DNA of 22,582 bases from CALLMM01 sp964429855 (GTDB lineage Bacteria; Armatimonadota; Chthonomonadetes; Chthonomonadales; CAJBBX01), in contig CAYSDM010000072.1 in assembly GCA_964429855.1 (NCBI GenBank), positions 1 through 22,582 of the forward strand, written 5' to 3'. The notes under the pieces were generated by a model, which was not told the DNA's origin, did no database searches, and saw only the letters and a list, made by a program, of their open reading frames with translations. The translations under genes were made by a program, and so were the position numbers. The stretch's first letter is position 1. Each line of letters begins with the position of its first letter. This document shows positions 6,977 through 14,829 of this stretch, piece after piece.

Positions 6977-9472
6977 ATGCGACCCTTCCTGACGCTTCTG
7001 GCGCTCTTGATCGCCGCTCCCGCGCTCACCCAGACCCCCGACCGGCTGCCGGACGTGAATGTGCTTTACATCGAGCGGACCCCGCGCTATCCCGGCTATC
7101 GTCTGGACTATAACCGTCCGGGATGGGAGGGCGTGCCGATTCTCGTGGACAATCGGACTCGAAAGCCTCTCGCCGCATCGGAGGCAAAGGCGGTTAAGCG
7201 GCAGCCCTCGCTGAACGAGCGCGTCACCTTCACGGCGCATGTGCAGAATCGAGGCGTCGCGCCTGCGCCTGCCTGGGAGTACGCCTGGCATATAGACGGG
7301 AAGGAGATGGGCAGGGGGCGAATCGCTGAAGAGCAGCCGGTCGGGAAAGAGATAACCGTCTCTTTTGTCTGGAACTGGCAGCCGGGGCGTCATACAGTGA
7401 AGTTCGTGGCGGACCCGCTCTTCAAAAACCGCGATCTTGCCCTGCATAACAATGCGCGGGAGGATGCGACCGACGCCTGGTCGCTGATCTGGGCCGTGGA
7501 TCGGGTCACCTACGAGAGCTTTAACCGCAGCCGGAATTTCCTGGGTACGCAGTCGTTTGAGGACTGGGCGCAGTGGCATATTGACCAGATGAACCGGCTG
7601 TTCGACAGCAGCCCGTCGCCGGTGGTTCGATCCGACGGCTGGAGACCGCGTGTTCGCTGTGACCGCGTGGTGGTCGTAGAGACGACCGAAACGCTCTGGA
7701 AAAGCGTGCTGGGTGAGGGCGTGGAGCCGCTGGACGCCGGGTATGACGGCGGATGGGCGTTCGGCAGGCGGGAAGACTGCGCCGAGTGGGCGGCGAACGT
7801 GGACTGGGGGCTGATCCATGAGTGGGGGCATCAACTGGGGCTGACGGATGAGTATGCGCTGGATCGTCCCGGCTTTCAGAATCTGGTCGCCGACTCATCC
7901 GGCGATCCGATCCTGATCGGGCGAATGTCCATCATGCAGGGCTACATGATGCACGGGCACGGACCGACGACCTTCTCCCCGGCGGGTATGGCGGCGCTCA
8001 TCACGCAGGCGGGAAGGCGGCGCGGCTATTACGGCGACTACTACTACTGCATCCCGAAAACCAACCTGCTGCGCGTGCTGGACAGCGAGGGCAAGCCGGT
8101 GGAGGGCGCGAAGGTGGCGTTCTGGCAGGATCGGGAGAACGAATACGGAGGCGCGCCGGTCTTCGAGGGGATAACGGATCGGTTCGGGGCATATGCGCTG
8201 CCCAACCGCGCCGCGCCCTCCATTACGACCGATCAGGGCTATACGCAGCGCGATAATCCGTTCGGCAAGGTCAATGTAGTCGGTCCGGGGAATGTCTTCT
8301 TTGTGCGGATCGAGGGGCGCGGTCATGTCGAATATACCTGGATGGAGATCACGGAGTTCAATCTCGCCTACTGGTCCGGGCAGAAGGAGCGCGCCGTCTA
8401 TAATCGCCAGACCCGGATACCGCCGACAGGCGCGCCTCCCGCGCCGATGGGCTTGCTGGTGGAGACAAAGCGAGACGAGGCGCGTCTGACCTGGCAGCCG
8501 GTGACGGGCGCGAAGGGCTATCGGGTCTACCGCGCCCTCGCCGACCAGTTCCGCTATGAACCGGCGGGCGAGATGACGACCGGGACGCTCTATCAGGGGA
8601 AGCTGGGAGACGGGCTGAATCGCTATGCGGTGACCGCCATCGGGCAGGACGGCAGGGAGAGCGGATTCTCCGGCGTGGTCGGGGCGATGCGTCTGGCGCG
8701 TCCCTGGGGGCTGGTTGCGCTGCCGGACGGCAGACGCTATCTGCGCGATTCCCGCTACGGGCAGACGATCCTCTTCAAGCCGGACGGCAGCGCGGTCGGG
8801 CTGGTCGGCAGCGTTCACTACCATTTCGACGGCTCTTACGACATCGCCCTCGATTCGAAAGGGCGGCTGCTCTGCGCCAAGATGGGCGACGGCTACGATC
8901 CGCGTCCCGGGTTCCGCGTGCTCGATCCGAACCTGAAGATGGCGGTGGACTACCGGCAGCCGGAGGGCAGCGCGCCGGGGCAGGTGAGCAAGCCGATGGG
9001 GATCGCCGCCAACTCCAAAGACCATATCTTTCTGGCGGACACCAACAACGACCGCGTGCAGGAGTTCACGCCGGACGGCCGATTCGTGCAGTTGATCGGT
9101 GCGGGAGAGATGCGCCAGCCGATGAAGGTCGCCTTCGACCGGCAGGATCGGCTCTATGTGGCGGACTTCGGCGGCAACAACGTGCTGGTCTACGAGCCGC
9201 AGGCCGACGGAAGCTACCGGCAGACAAAGAAGCTGACCGGGGTGAAGGAGCCGGTCAGCCTGATCGTGGACGAACGGGGGCGCGTCTTTGTGAGCGGGAC
9301 GCGGATGGGGGGAGTCTATATGTTCGACGAGAAGGGAGAACTGGCGTGGAAGTGGCAGGGCGCGCCGGACGATCCGCTCCATAACCCGCGCGGGCTGGCG
9401 TTTGATGGAAAGGGAAACCTGCTGGTGGTGGACGAGTCCGCCCTGCGAATCCGGACCGTGAAGCTGCCTTAA
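6977..9472 (+). CDS. secreted multidomain protein: metalloprotease-like, FN3 and NHL beta-propeller
   Basis: This is an 831-aa protein. The start at 6977 has AAGGAG at 6965-6970 and begins a clean signal peptide (MRPFLTLLALLIAAPALTQ). Regions in order: about 60-165, a CARDB-like Ig module (VTFTAHVQNRGVAPAP to NNAREDATD); about 180-345, a metallopeptidase-like region with HEWGHQLGLTD, His281-Glu282 and His285 with Asp291 in the third-ligand place (HExxHxxGxxD, as in snapalysin-like zincins); about 360-430, a carboxypeptidase-regulatory-like module (RVLDSEGKPVEGAKVAF); about 495-570, fibronectin type III (PMGLLVETKRDEARLTWQPV); about 580-831, a beta-propeller with NHL repeats such as MGIAANSKDHIFLADTNNDR. 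It is probably exported and acts on or binds an extracellular polymer. Protease activity is inferred from the motif only. The gene is 37 nt after the GBA2_N gene. Confidence 0.82.
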   Translation: MRPFLTLLALLIAAPALTQTPDRLPDVNVLYIERTPRYPGYRLDYNRPGWEGVPILVDNRTRKPLAASEAKAVKRQPSLNERVTFTAHVQNRGVAPAPAWEYAWHIDGKEMGRGRIAEEQPVGKEITVSFVWNWQPGRHTVKFVADPLFKNRDLALHNNAREDATDAWSLIWAVDRVTYESFNRSRNFLGTQSFEDWAQWHIDQMNRLFDSSPSPVVRSDGWRPRVRCDRVVVVETTETLWKSVLGEGVEPLDAGYDGGWAFGRREDCAEWAANVDWGLIHEWGHQLGLTDEYALDRPGFQNLVADSSGDPILIGRMSIMQGYMMHGHGPTTFSPAGMAALITQAGRRRGYYGDYYYCIPKTNLLRVLDSEGKPVEGAKVAFWQDRENEYGGAPVFEGITDRFGAYALPNRAAPSITTDQGYTQRDNPFGKVNVVGPGNVFFVRIEGRGHVEYTWMEITEFNLAYWSGQKERAVYNRQTRIPPTGAPPAPMGLLVETKRDEARLTWQPVTGAKGYRVYRALADQFRYEPAGEMTTGTLYQGKLGDGLNRYAVTAIGQDGRESGFSGVVGAMRLARPWGLVALPDGRRYLRDSRYGQTILFKPDGSAVGLVGSVHYHFDGSYDIALDSKGRLLCAKMGDGYDPRPGFRVLDPNLKMAVDYRQPEGSAPGQVSKPMGIAANSKDHIFLADTNNDRVQEFTPDGRFVQLIGAGEMRQPMKVAFDRQDRLYVADFGGNNVLVYEPQADGSYRQTKKLTGVKEPVSLIVDERGRVFVSGTRMGGVYMFDEKGELAWKWQGAPDDPLHNPRGLAFDGKGNLLVVDESALRIRTVKLP

Positions 9473-9561
9473 CCCTTCAGATACTTATCCACCAGGTCCT
9501 CGCGACCAATAGAGAGCCACGCCTCCTGCGCCTCCTTGATACAGCGCAGCCTCTCCCTCCT
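9469..9561 (-). pseudogene. possible 3' remnant of a minus-strand gene
   Basis: Reading leftwards from about 9561, a short frame (RLRCIKEAQEAWLSIGREDL and a few more residues) ends in TAA at 9469-9471, overlapping the stop of the preceding gene. It has a protein-like, amphipathic composition, but a stop codon (TAG) interrupts it about 30 codons upstream and no start is present. This looks like the last helix of a decayed gene rather than a functional small protein. The family is not identified. Confidence 0.25.
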
Positions 9562-9611
9562 TCCGGGCAGGTTCTACGCCTGTGCAAAATACGAGAAAAG
9601 GGGGAGAGGCT
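9548..9611. repeat. 10-bp inverted repeat with long loop
   Basis: AGCCTCTCCC at 9548-9557 is exactly complementary to GGGAGAGGCT at 9602-9611, with 44 nt between. No T-run follows. It may be a weak transcription end structure for the gene before, or a remnant. Confidence 0.35.
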
Positions 9612-9644
9612 TGCAGAAAAATGGATAGATGGACGGGATTCTCC

Positions 9645-9673
9645 TTGACACTCCGGCTGTATTCTGATACATT
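9645..9673 (+). promoter_or_regulatory. sigma-70 promoter of the pseudopilin gene
   Basis: TTGACA at 9645-9650 (perfect -35), a 17-nt spacer, and TACATT at 9668-9673 preceded by TG (extended -10). Predicted start is near 9680, giving a leader of about 73 nt. The leader holds a small inverted repeat (AGCGAG 9685-9690 / CTCGCT 9701-9706) and a near direct repeat (CTCGCTCTATCAC 9701-9713 and CTCGCTATCAC 9719-9729). Confidence 0.75.
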
Positions 9674-9753
9674 TATCCTGGTTTAGCGAGGGAGATTCCG
9701 CTCGCTCTATCACCAGAGCTCGCTATCACTTTGCGGTAAAGGAGACATGTCCA

Positions 9754-10554
9754 ATGCCCCGACGAAGCCATGCGTTTACGCTGATTGAGCTACTCGTCGT
9801 CATCGCGATTATTGCGATTCTTGCAGCCATTCTCTTCCCGGTATTCGCTCAGGCGCGTGAAAAGGCTCGGCAGTCGAGCTGCATGAGCAACCTCAAGCAG
9901 TCTGCGACCGCGACCCTGATGTATGTTCAGGACTACGATGAGGCATTCCCGCTCTCCATCTACCTCGCCAACAGCCCCGGTCTCTGTACCTTCACCTTCT
10001 ATCAGGCGATCACGCCCTACCAGAAGAACGCCGACATTATGCGCTGTCCTTCCAACCCGCAGGCGCTGAATATGGAGCGCGCCTGGCAGATTCACGGTCT
10101 GCCGCCGCTCTGCTCTTCGGTCGCCGACCTGCGTTTTCTGAGCTATCAGTTCAACTACTCCATCTTTGAGGAGGGAGAGGGCAATATGCTCTTCTCTCCT
10201 GGAAGCCGACAGCCCGCCACCCGTCTCGCCGAGATCGAGTACCCGGTGGAGACCGCGATGGTCTACGACGGCAACCTGCTGACCCAGACCGGCGGCGGCT
10301 GCAACCTGTTTGACTCGCCGGTGGATGCGCGCCATGCCAACATGGTCAATGCCAACTGGGTGGACGGTCACGCCAAAGTGGTCAAGACCCGACCCGCCGA
10401 TCCTGCCCGGGGCGAAGGACCGACCACCTGTACAACGATGGACCTGGGACAGGCGAAGATGTACCGGATTACGGATGACGGTCCCTACCTGAACCGCGAC
10501 GAACTGTGGGGCATTCCGTTTAAGAATCCGGACGGAACCTGGGGACGAAGGTAG
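9754..10554 (+). CDS. type II/IV pseudopilin-like protein with H-x9-DG C-terminus (DUF1559-like)
   Basis: This is a 266-aa protein. AAGGAG at 9739-9744 supports the ATG at 9754; another ATG at 9747 is out of frame. The N-terminus is a class III prepilin signal: a short basic leader MPRRSHA, then FTLIELLVVIAIIAILAAI, with mature Glu5 present and Ala instead of the more usual Gly just before the cleavage site. The following FPVFAQAREKARQSS and NLKQ, then MYVQDYDE, are the hallmark of pseudopilins common in Armatimonadota. The C-terminal half contains the H-x9-DG motif (His194, Asp204-Gly205). Such proteins are processed by a prepilin peptidase and assembled or displayed through a secretion system; individual roles are unknown and genomes carry dozens. 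It stands as a single transcription unit with its own promoter and terminator. Confidence 0.9.
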   Translation: MPRRSHAFTLIELLVVIAIIAILAAILFPVFAQAREKARQSSCMSNLKQSATATLMYVQDYDEAFPLSIYLANSPGLCTFTFYQAITPYQKNADIMRCPSNPQALNMERAWQIHGLPPLCSSVADLRFLSYQFNYSIFEEGEGNMLFSPGSRQPATRLAEIEYPVETAMVYDGNLLTQTGGGCNLFDSPVDARHANMVNANWVDGHAKVVKTRPADPARGEGPTTCTTMDLGQAKMYRITDDGPYLNRDELWGIPFKNPDGTWGRR

Positions 10555-10563
10555 TCAGATAAG

Positions 10564-10583
10564 AGGCGCAGCTTTCTGCGCCT
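10564..10583 (+). terminator. short hairpin after the pseudopilin gene
   Basis: AGGCGCAG 10564-10571, loop CTTT, CTGCGCCT 10576-10583: a perfect 8-bp stem 9 nt after the stop. No T-run follows, so it probably protects the mRNA end or helps the stronger terminator downstream. Confidence 0.5.
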
Positions 10584-10600
10584 GAGAACGAAAAATCGTA

Positions 10601-10655
10601 AGCGGGCCGCGCGCCGATTCATGGAATATATCCATCCGGCGCGCGGCCCGCTTTT
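10601..10655 (+). terminator. strong intrinsic terminator of the pseudopilin transcript
   Basis: A perfect 16-bp GC-rich stem (10601-10616 with 10637-10652, starting AGCGGGCC) ends in TTTT at 10652-10655. The 20-nt loop itself contains ATGGA/TCCAT (10621-10625 with 10631-10635), which extends the stem. It separates the pseudopilin from the kinase promoter. Confidence 0.85.
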
Positions 10656-10696
10656 CTACCGGCAGACTCTGAGGGGGAAAAGCCTGTATCTGGCGG

Positions 10697-10725
10697 TTGT
10701 TGCGACAGCCGGGATGTGATATAAT
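10697..10725 (+). promoter_or_regulatory. extended -10 promoter of the histidine kinase gene
   Basis: TATAAT at 10720-10725 preceded by TGA (extended -10), with TTGTTG at 10697-10702 as a half-consensus -35 at 17-nt spacing. The transcript would start near 10732, only about 20 nt before the ATG. Confidence 0.65.
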
Positions 10726-10751
10726 GGCGCGTAGGTGCAGGAGAGACGATC

Positions 10752-13391
10752 ATGTTTGACGACCCGCCCGCGTTCGCCTCGGCCGAGGCGCTGAAAATGC
10801 TGCAGACGGTGTCGGAGATCACCACGCACGCCGCGACCGATAACGAGGTCCTCGAAGGGGCGTTCCATACGCTTCTCGACTCGGGTCTCATCGTCGGGGC
10901 GATGGTGGAGATCGGCAGCGTGCCGCCGGTGCGCTATGTGGTCGGCGATGGCAGCCCTCTTTCCGGCGACCTTCCCCTCAACAGCTATCTGCCCGGGGCG
11001 TTGCGCGATCTGCGTCCTCTGCGCCCGCTGCCGGAGAATGTGCGCGTGATGGAGATACCCACCCGCGCCTCTCCCGGCGCATGGGTCGCGCTGGCGCTCC
11101 GTCAGCCGCTCGCCCCTGCCTTTCTGACGATTCTGCTTCAGCAGATTGCGCTGGTCCTCGACAGAACCTCCCTTCAGCAGCGCGTCCGCGATCTCGATGT
11201 CCAGACGGAACAGGGAATCCGCAAGGTGGCGACGGTCTATGAGATCGGTCGCGCCATGGACAGCATGGATATTGACCGCCTGCTGGAGGTGATCACGGAG
11301 CGCGCCGCGCGGGTAATGGACGCGCAAGCCTGCTCCCTGATGCGCCTGAATCCCGATACGCAGGCGCTCACCATCGCCGCCAGTTACGGTCTCTCCGAAG
11401 ATGTGGTGTTTGTGACGCAGCGCGCCATTGGCGAGGGTATCGCGGGGCGCGTGGCGCAGACCGGCGAGCCGATGCTGATCGTAGATGCGCAGAGCGACCC
11501 ACGGCTGGTCGGCTTGACCCTGCGCCCGGATATCGGCTCCTCGATGGTGGTCCCGATGAAGGATGAGGAGGGGCGCGTCACCGGCATTCTCTCGATTCGC
11601 CGCCGCCGTCCCGCTCCCGATTTCGATCCTGATGACCTGCGCCTCTTCTCTGTGTTCGCCAGTCAGGCGGCGCTTTCCATCAACAATAAACAGCTTTATG
11701 ACGACCTGCATCGGCGAGTCAAGGAGCTTTCCACGCTCTCCGCGCTGACCCAGGCGGTCATCTCTCATCTGGACCTGACCGACCTGCTGGAGAACGTCGC
11801 CGACAACATCGTGGAGGTGGTGAAGTTTGACCGCTGCTGCATATATCTGCTGGATCGTCAGACCCGCCGCCTCATTCCCCGGATTCTACGCGGCTATCGC
11901 CCGGAGGTGATCGGACGCAATCCGATCCGCATCGGCGAGGGCGTGGTGGGACTGGTCGCAAAAAAGCAGATGCCGATTGTGGAGAGCGATGCGCGCAATG
12001 CCCTGCAGCCGATCCGGGGATTTGCCCGCGCCCTCGGAACCGGTTCCTTTCTGGCGCTGCCGGTGATCGCTAAAGGGCAGACCATTGGCGTGGTGGTTGC
12101 GGACAACAAGCTGACCCGCCGCCCCATCCATGAAGAGAGTCTGGAACTGCTCTCCACCTTCGTCAATCAGGCGGGGCTGGCGATTGAGAACGCCCAGCTA
12201 TACGAGGATCGCGAGCAGCGTTACCAGGAGATGAACCGTTTAGCCACGCAAACCGATAATATTCTTCGGTCTATCGCGGCTTCGGTGGTGGTGGTCGGTC
12301 CGGACGGGCGCGTGGTGCGCTGGAATAAAGCCTCCGAGGAGATGTGGGGCATTGCGGAGGAACAGGCAAACGATCAGTCTTATTCCCGACTCTTAGACGC
12401 CTTCGGTCTGCCGGTGGAGCAGGGAGACCGCCTGCGAAGCATGATGCATCAGGTCATGGAGACAGGAAGACCGATTCAGCGGTATAAACTGCCCCTGAAC
12501 ACCCAGCGACACGGGGAGACCTTTATCAACGTGCTGCTGTCTCCCTGGTCGGATCGGCAGGGGGATCGTTATGGCGTGGTGCAGATTATTGAGGACGTGA
12601 CGCGCGAAGTGAAGATGGAGGCGGATATGGAGCGTATCCGCCGACTGGCGGACATCGGACAGCTTGCGGCGAAGATGGCGCATGAAGTCCGCAATCCCCT
12701 GAGTTCCATCAAGGGAGCCGCCCAGTTGATGCGAAATGAATACGAGCATCTCGCTCCGCTCCGCGAGTTTCTGGACATCATCATTGAGGAGGTGAACGGG
12801 CTGAGCAAGATCACGACCGATCTGCTCGATTTTGCGCGCCCGATGCAGCTTGAACTGAAGCGAACCAATCTGTTTGATCTGGCGGAAAAGACGCAGCATC
12901 TGATGAGCGGGATGCTGGAGGAGCAGGGGGTTCTGGTGAAGATACACCGCGGAGAGGAGCCGCCTGTCGTGGAGTGTGATCCCAAGCAGATCGAGCAGGT
13001 GATTCGCAACATCATTCTTAATGCCGTTCAGGCGATGCCGGATGGAGGTACACTGTCTATCTCCGCGCAGCAGGAACCCGATGGGGAGAGGGTGACTCTG
13101 CGCTTCTGTGATACCGGTGTGGGTGTCACCGAGGATCGGATGGAGGTTATCTTTCAGCCATTCTTCACGACCAAAACCAAGGGGACGGGTCTGGGACTGG
13201 CGATTGTGCGTAAGATTGTGGAAAAACATGGTGGACTGGTCAATGTATCCAGTCGAGTGGGCGAAGGAACCTGTTTCGCGGTGACGCTGCCTGTGCAGCC
13301 GCCTCCTTATGAGCCGTTGGCGTATGAGCCGCCGAAGGATGCGCCCCGCGAGTCGCCGGTTCCGCTGACCTCCTCGCTGCCGGATGCGTAG
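10752..13391 (+). CDS. soluble sensor histidine kinase, GAF-GAF-PAS-HisKA-HATPase (NtrB-like)
   Basis: This 879-aa protein senses a signal, autophosphorylates on histidine and passes the phosphate to the regulator encoded next. AGGAGA at 10739-10744 precedes the ATG by 7 nt. No membrane segment is present, so the signal is cytoplasmic. Domains: an ill-defined N-terminal region resembling a degenerate GAF (about 1-150), GAF about 175-315 (with AIGEGIAGRVAQTGEP), GAF about 340-490 (RIGEGVVGLVAKKQMP), PAS about 505-620 (VVVVGPDGRVVRWNKASEEM), HisKA with the H-box MAHEVRNPLSSIKGAAQL (His644), and HATPase_c with the N-box IRNIILNAVQAM (Asn757), DTGVGV and GTGLGLAIV. H-box and ATP lid are intact. 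The H-box type (HE-x-RNPL) is that of NtrB/HPK4 kinases, which pair with sigma-54 activators, as here. The regulator starts 62 nt downstream. Confidence 0.92.
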   Translation: MFDDPPAFASAEALKMLQTVSEITTHAATDNEVLEGAFHTLLDSGLIVGAMVEIGSVPPVRYVVGDGSPLSGDLPLNSYLPGALRDLRPLRPLPENVRVMEIPTRASPGAWVALALRQPLAPAFLTILLQQIALVLDRTSLQQRVRDLDVQTEQGIRKVATVYEIGRAMDSMDIDRLLEVITERAARVMDAQACSLMRLNPDTQALTIAASYGLSEDVVFVTQRAIGEGIAGRVAQTGEPMLIVDAQSDPRLVGLTLRPDIGSSMVVPMKDEEGRVTGILSIRRRRPAPDFDPDDLRLFSVFASQAALSINNKQLYDDLHRRVKELSTLSALTQAVISHLDLTDLLENVADNIVEVVKFDRCCIYLLDRQTRRLIPRILRGYRPEVIGRNPIRIGEGVVGLVAKKQMPIVESDARNALQPIRGFARALGTGSFLALPVIAKGQTIGVVVADNKLTRRPIHEESLELLSTFVNQAGLAIENAQLYEDREQRYQEMNRLATQTDNILRSIAASVVVVGPDGRVVRWNKASEEMWGIAEEQANDQSYSRLLDAFGLPVEQGDRLRSMMHQVMETGRPIQRYKLPLNTQRHGETFINVLLSPWSDRQGDRYGVVQIIEDVTREVKMEADMERIRRLADIGQLAAKMAHEVRNPLSSIKGAAQLMRNEYEHLAPLREFLDIIIEEVNGLSKITTDLLDFARPMQLELKRTNLFDLAEKTQHLMSGMLEEQGVLVKIHRGEEPPVVECDPKQIEQVIRNIILNAVQAMPDGGTLSISAQQEPDGERVTLRFCDTGVGVTEDRMEVIFQPFFTTKTKGTGLGLAIVRKIVEKHGGLVNVSSRVGEGTCFAVTLPVQPPPYEPLAYEPPKDAPRESPVPLTSSLPDA

Positions 13392-13453
13392 GGGTTGGAC
13401 CTTTACGGAGAGAGAAGTTACTTCCCCGCATGAAGTCACCGGAAGGGTCATAA

Positions 13454-14662
13454 ATGAGCGAAACGCGAACGATACTCGTCGCAGATGATGAACCGAATAT
13501 TCGGCGTGTGCTGCAGGCGTTGTTCAGCAAAAACGGCTTCACTGTACTGACAGCGGAAAACGGCAAACGCGCGATCGAGATAGCCGCAAATAATCCTGTG
13601 GATGTGCTGATCTCTGACCTGATCATGCCGGATATGACCGGGGTGGAGGTGCTGCGCGCCGTGAAAGCGCAGCAGCCTAACTGCGCCGCCATTCTCATCA
13701 CCGCCTACGGAACGATAAAAACAGCGGTGGAGGCAATGCGTCTGGGCGCGTACAACTATATCACCAAGCCATTTGACCTCAATGAACTGCATACGATGGT
13801 CAAGCAGGCGATGGAGGCCCAGAAAGAGCTTGCAACGGAGGTGAAAACGCCTCGCTCCTCGCGTAAGGGACCGGCGAAATTCAACGAACTGATCGGCTCC
13901 GGCGAGAAGATGAAGGAGCTTTTCCGCACGATCGAACGCGCCGCCGACAGCCGCGCCACCGTGCTGGTGCGCGGAGAGAGCGGCGTGGGCAAGGAACTGG
14001 TGGCGCGCGCCCTGCACGCCAACTCCGCCCGCGCCAGCAAGCCCTTTATCGCCATCTCCTGCGCCGCGCTCCCCGAAACGCTCCTGGAGAGCGAGCTTTT
14101 CGGACATGAGAAGAGCGCGTTTACCGGCGCCTCCACCCAGAAGCCAGGGCGGTTTGAAATGGCGCACACGGGAACCCTCTTTCTGGATGAGATCGCCGAG
14201 ATTCCGCCCTCGCTGCAGGTGAAGCTGCTGCGCGTGCTGCAGGAGCGCGAATTTGAGCGGTTAGGCGGAACGAAAAGCATCAAGGTGGATGTGCGGCTGG
14301 TGGCGGCGACCAATAAGGACCTGGAGAAGGCGGTGGCGGAAGGAGAGTTCCGGCAGGATCTCTACTATCGCCTGCAGGTAATCCAGATATACGTTCCCTC
14401 GCTGCGTGAAAGGCGGGAAGACATCCCGCTGCTGGTCAACCACTTTCTGGAGAAGTTCTGTCGGGAGAACGAACGCGCCATCACCACAGTATCTCCGGAG
14501 GCGATGGAACTGCTCGTCCGCTACTCATTCCCCGGCAATGTGCGTGAACTGGAAAATGCCATCGAGAGCGCGGTTGTGCTTGCCGACCGGAACGCAAAAT
14601 CGCTGACTCCCGATCTGCTGCCGGTGAACATCCAGCGTCACGCCGCCGGCGCAACCGCTTAG
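13454..14662 (+). CDS. NtrC-family sigma-54-dependent response regulator lacking the Fis DNA-binding domain
   Basis: This is a 402-aa protein with GGAAGGG at 13441-13447, 6 nt before the ATG. The receiver domain (1-120) has the acidic pair Asp11-Asp12, phospho-acceptor Asp55 (SDLIMPD), Thr83 and Lys105, all intact. The AAA+ sigma-54 interaction domain runs from about 143 to 385: Walker A GESGVGKE (174-181), the sigma-54-contact loop as SAFTGA (221-226; the first Gly of GAFTGA is Ser), Walker B GTLFLDE (240-246), a sensor/arginine-finger region (YYRLQVIQIYVPSLRERRED), and the end motif FPGNVRELENAIESAV. The chain stops about 35 residues later, with no Fis-type helix-turn-helix; NtrC is about 470 aa. 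HTH-less relatives are known, such as Helicobacter FlgR and chlamydial CtcC, which activate sigma-54 holoenzyme without binding enhancers. A terminator follows, so the truncation is not due to a lost downstream exon-like piece. Confidence 0.92.
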   Translation: MSETRTILVADDEPNIRRVLQALFSKNGFTVLTAENGKRAIEIAANNPVDVLISDLIMPDMTGVEVLRAVKAQQPNCAAILITAYGTIKTAVEAMRLGAYNYITKPFDLNELHTMVKQAMEAQKELATEVKTPRSSRKGPAKFNELIGSGEKMKELFRTIERAADSRATVLVRGESGVGKELVARALHANSARASKPFIAISCAALPETLLESELFGHEKSAFTGASTQKPGRFEMAHTGTLFLDEIAEIPPSLQVKLLRVLQEREFERLGGTKSIKVDVRLVAATNKDLEKAVAEGEFRQDLYYRLQVIQIYVPSLRERREDIPLLVNHFLEKFCRENERAITTVSPEAMELLVRYSFPGNVRELENAIESAVVLADRNAKSLTPDLLPVNIQRHAAGATA

Positions 14663-14715
14663 GAGAGACGGAAAAGGCTTCTATTCGCACCCGATAACCG
14701 TTGTTCTCAAGATCG

Positions 14716-14763
14716 CAGCCTCCTGCCTCGCAGACATTCTCCGGCGAGGCAGGAGGCTGTTTT
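14716..14763 (+). terminator. intrinsic terminator of the kinase/regulator operon
   Basis: Perfect 16-bp stem (CAGCCTCCTGCCTCGC 14716-14731 with its complement at 14744-14759), a 12-nt loop, and TTTT at 14760-14763. It lies 53 nt after the regulator's stop codon. Confidence 0.88.
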
Positions 14764-14829
14764 ATGGCTGTCGAACCACGTAGACGATGGAGTTAAATAC
14801 GGCTCTACGCTGTCTGCGAGGTAAGAAAA

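Noticed and set aside
7895..9382. 495-codon minus-strand frame opposite the NHL protein
   Set aside because: Low-complexity His/Arg/Leu composition and no ribosome-binding site. It is an antisense shadow of a well-supported gene.
10691..10704. TGGCGGTTGTTGCG as a sigma-54 (-24/-12) promoter before the kinase gene
   Set aside because: GG and GC are 8 nt apart instead of 10, and a good extended -10 sigma-70 promoter overlaps it.
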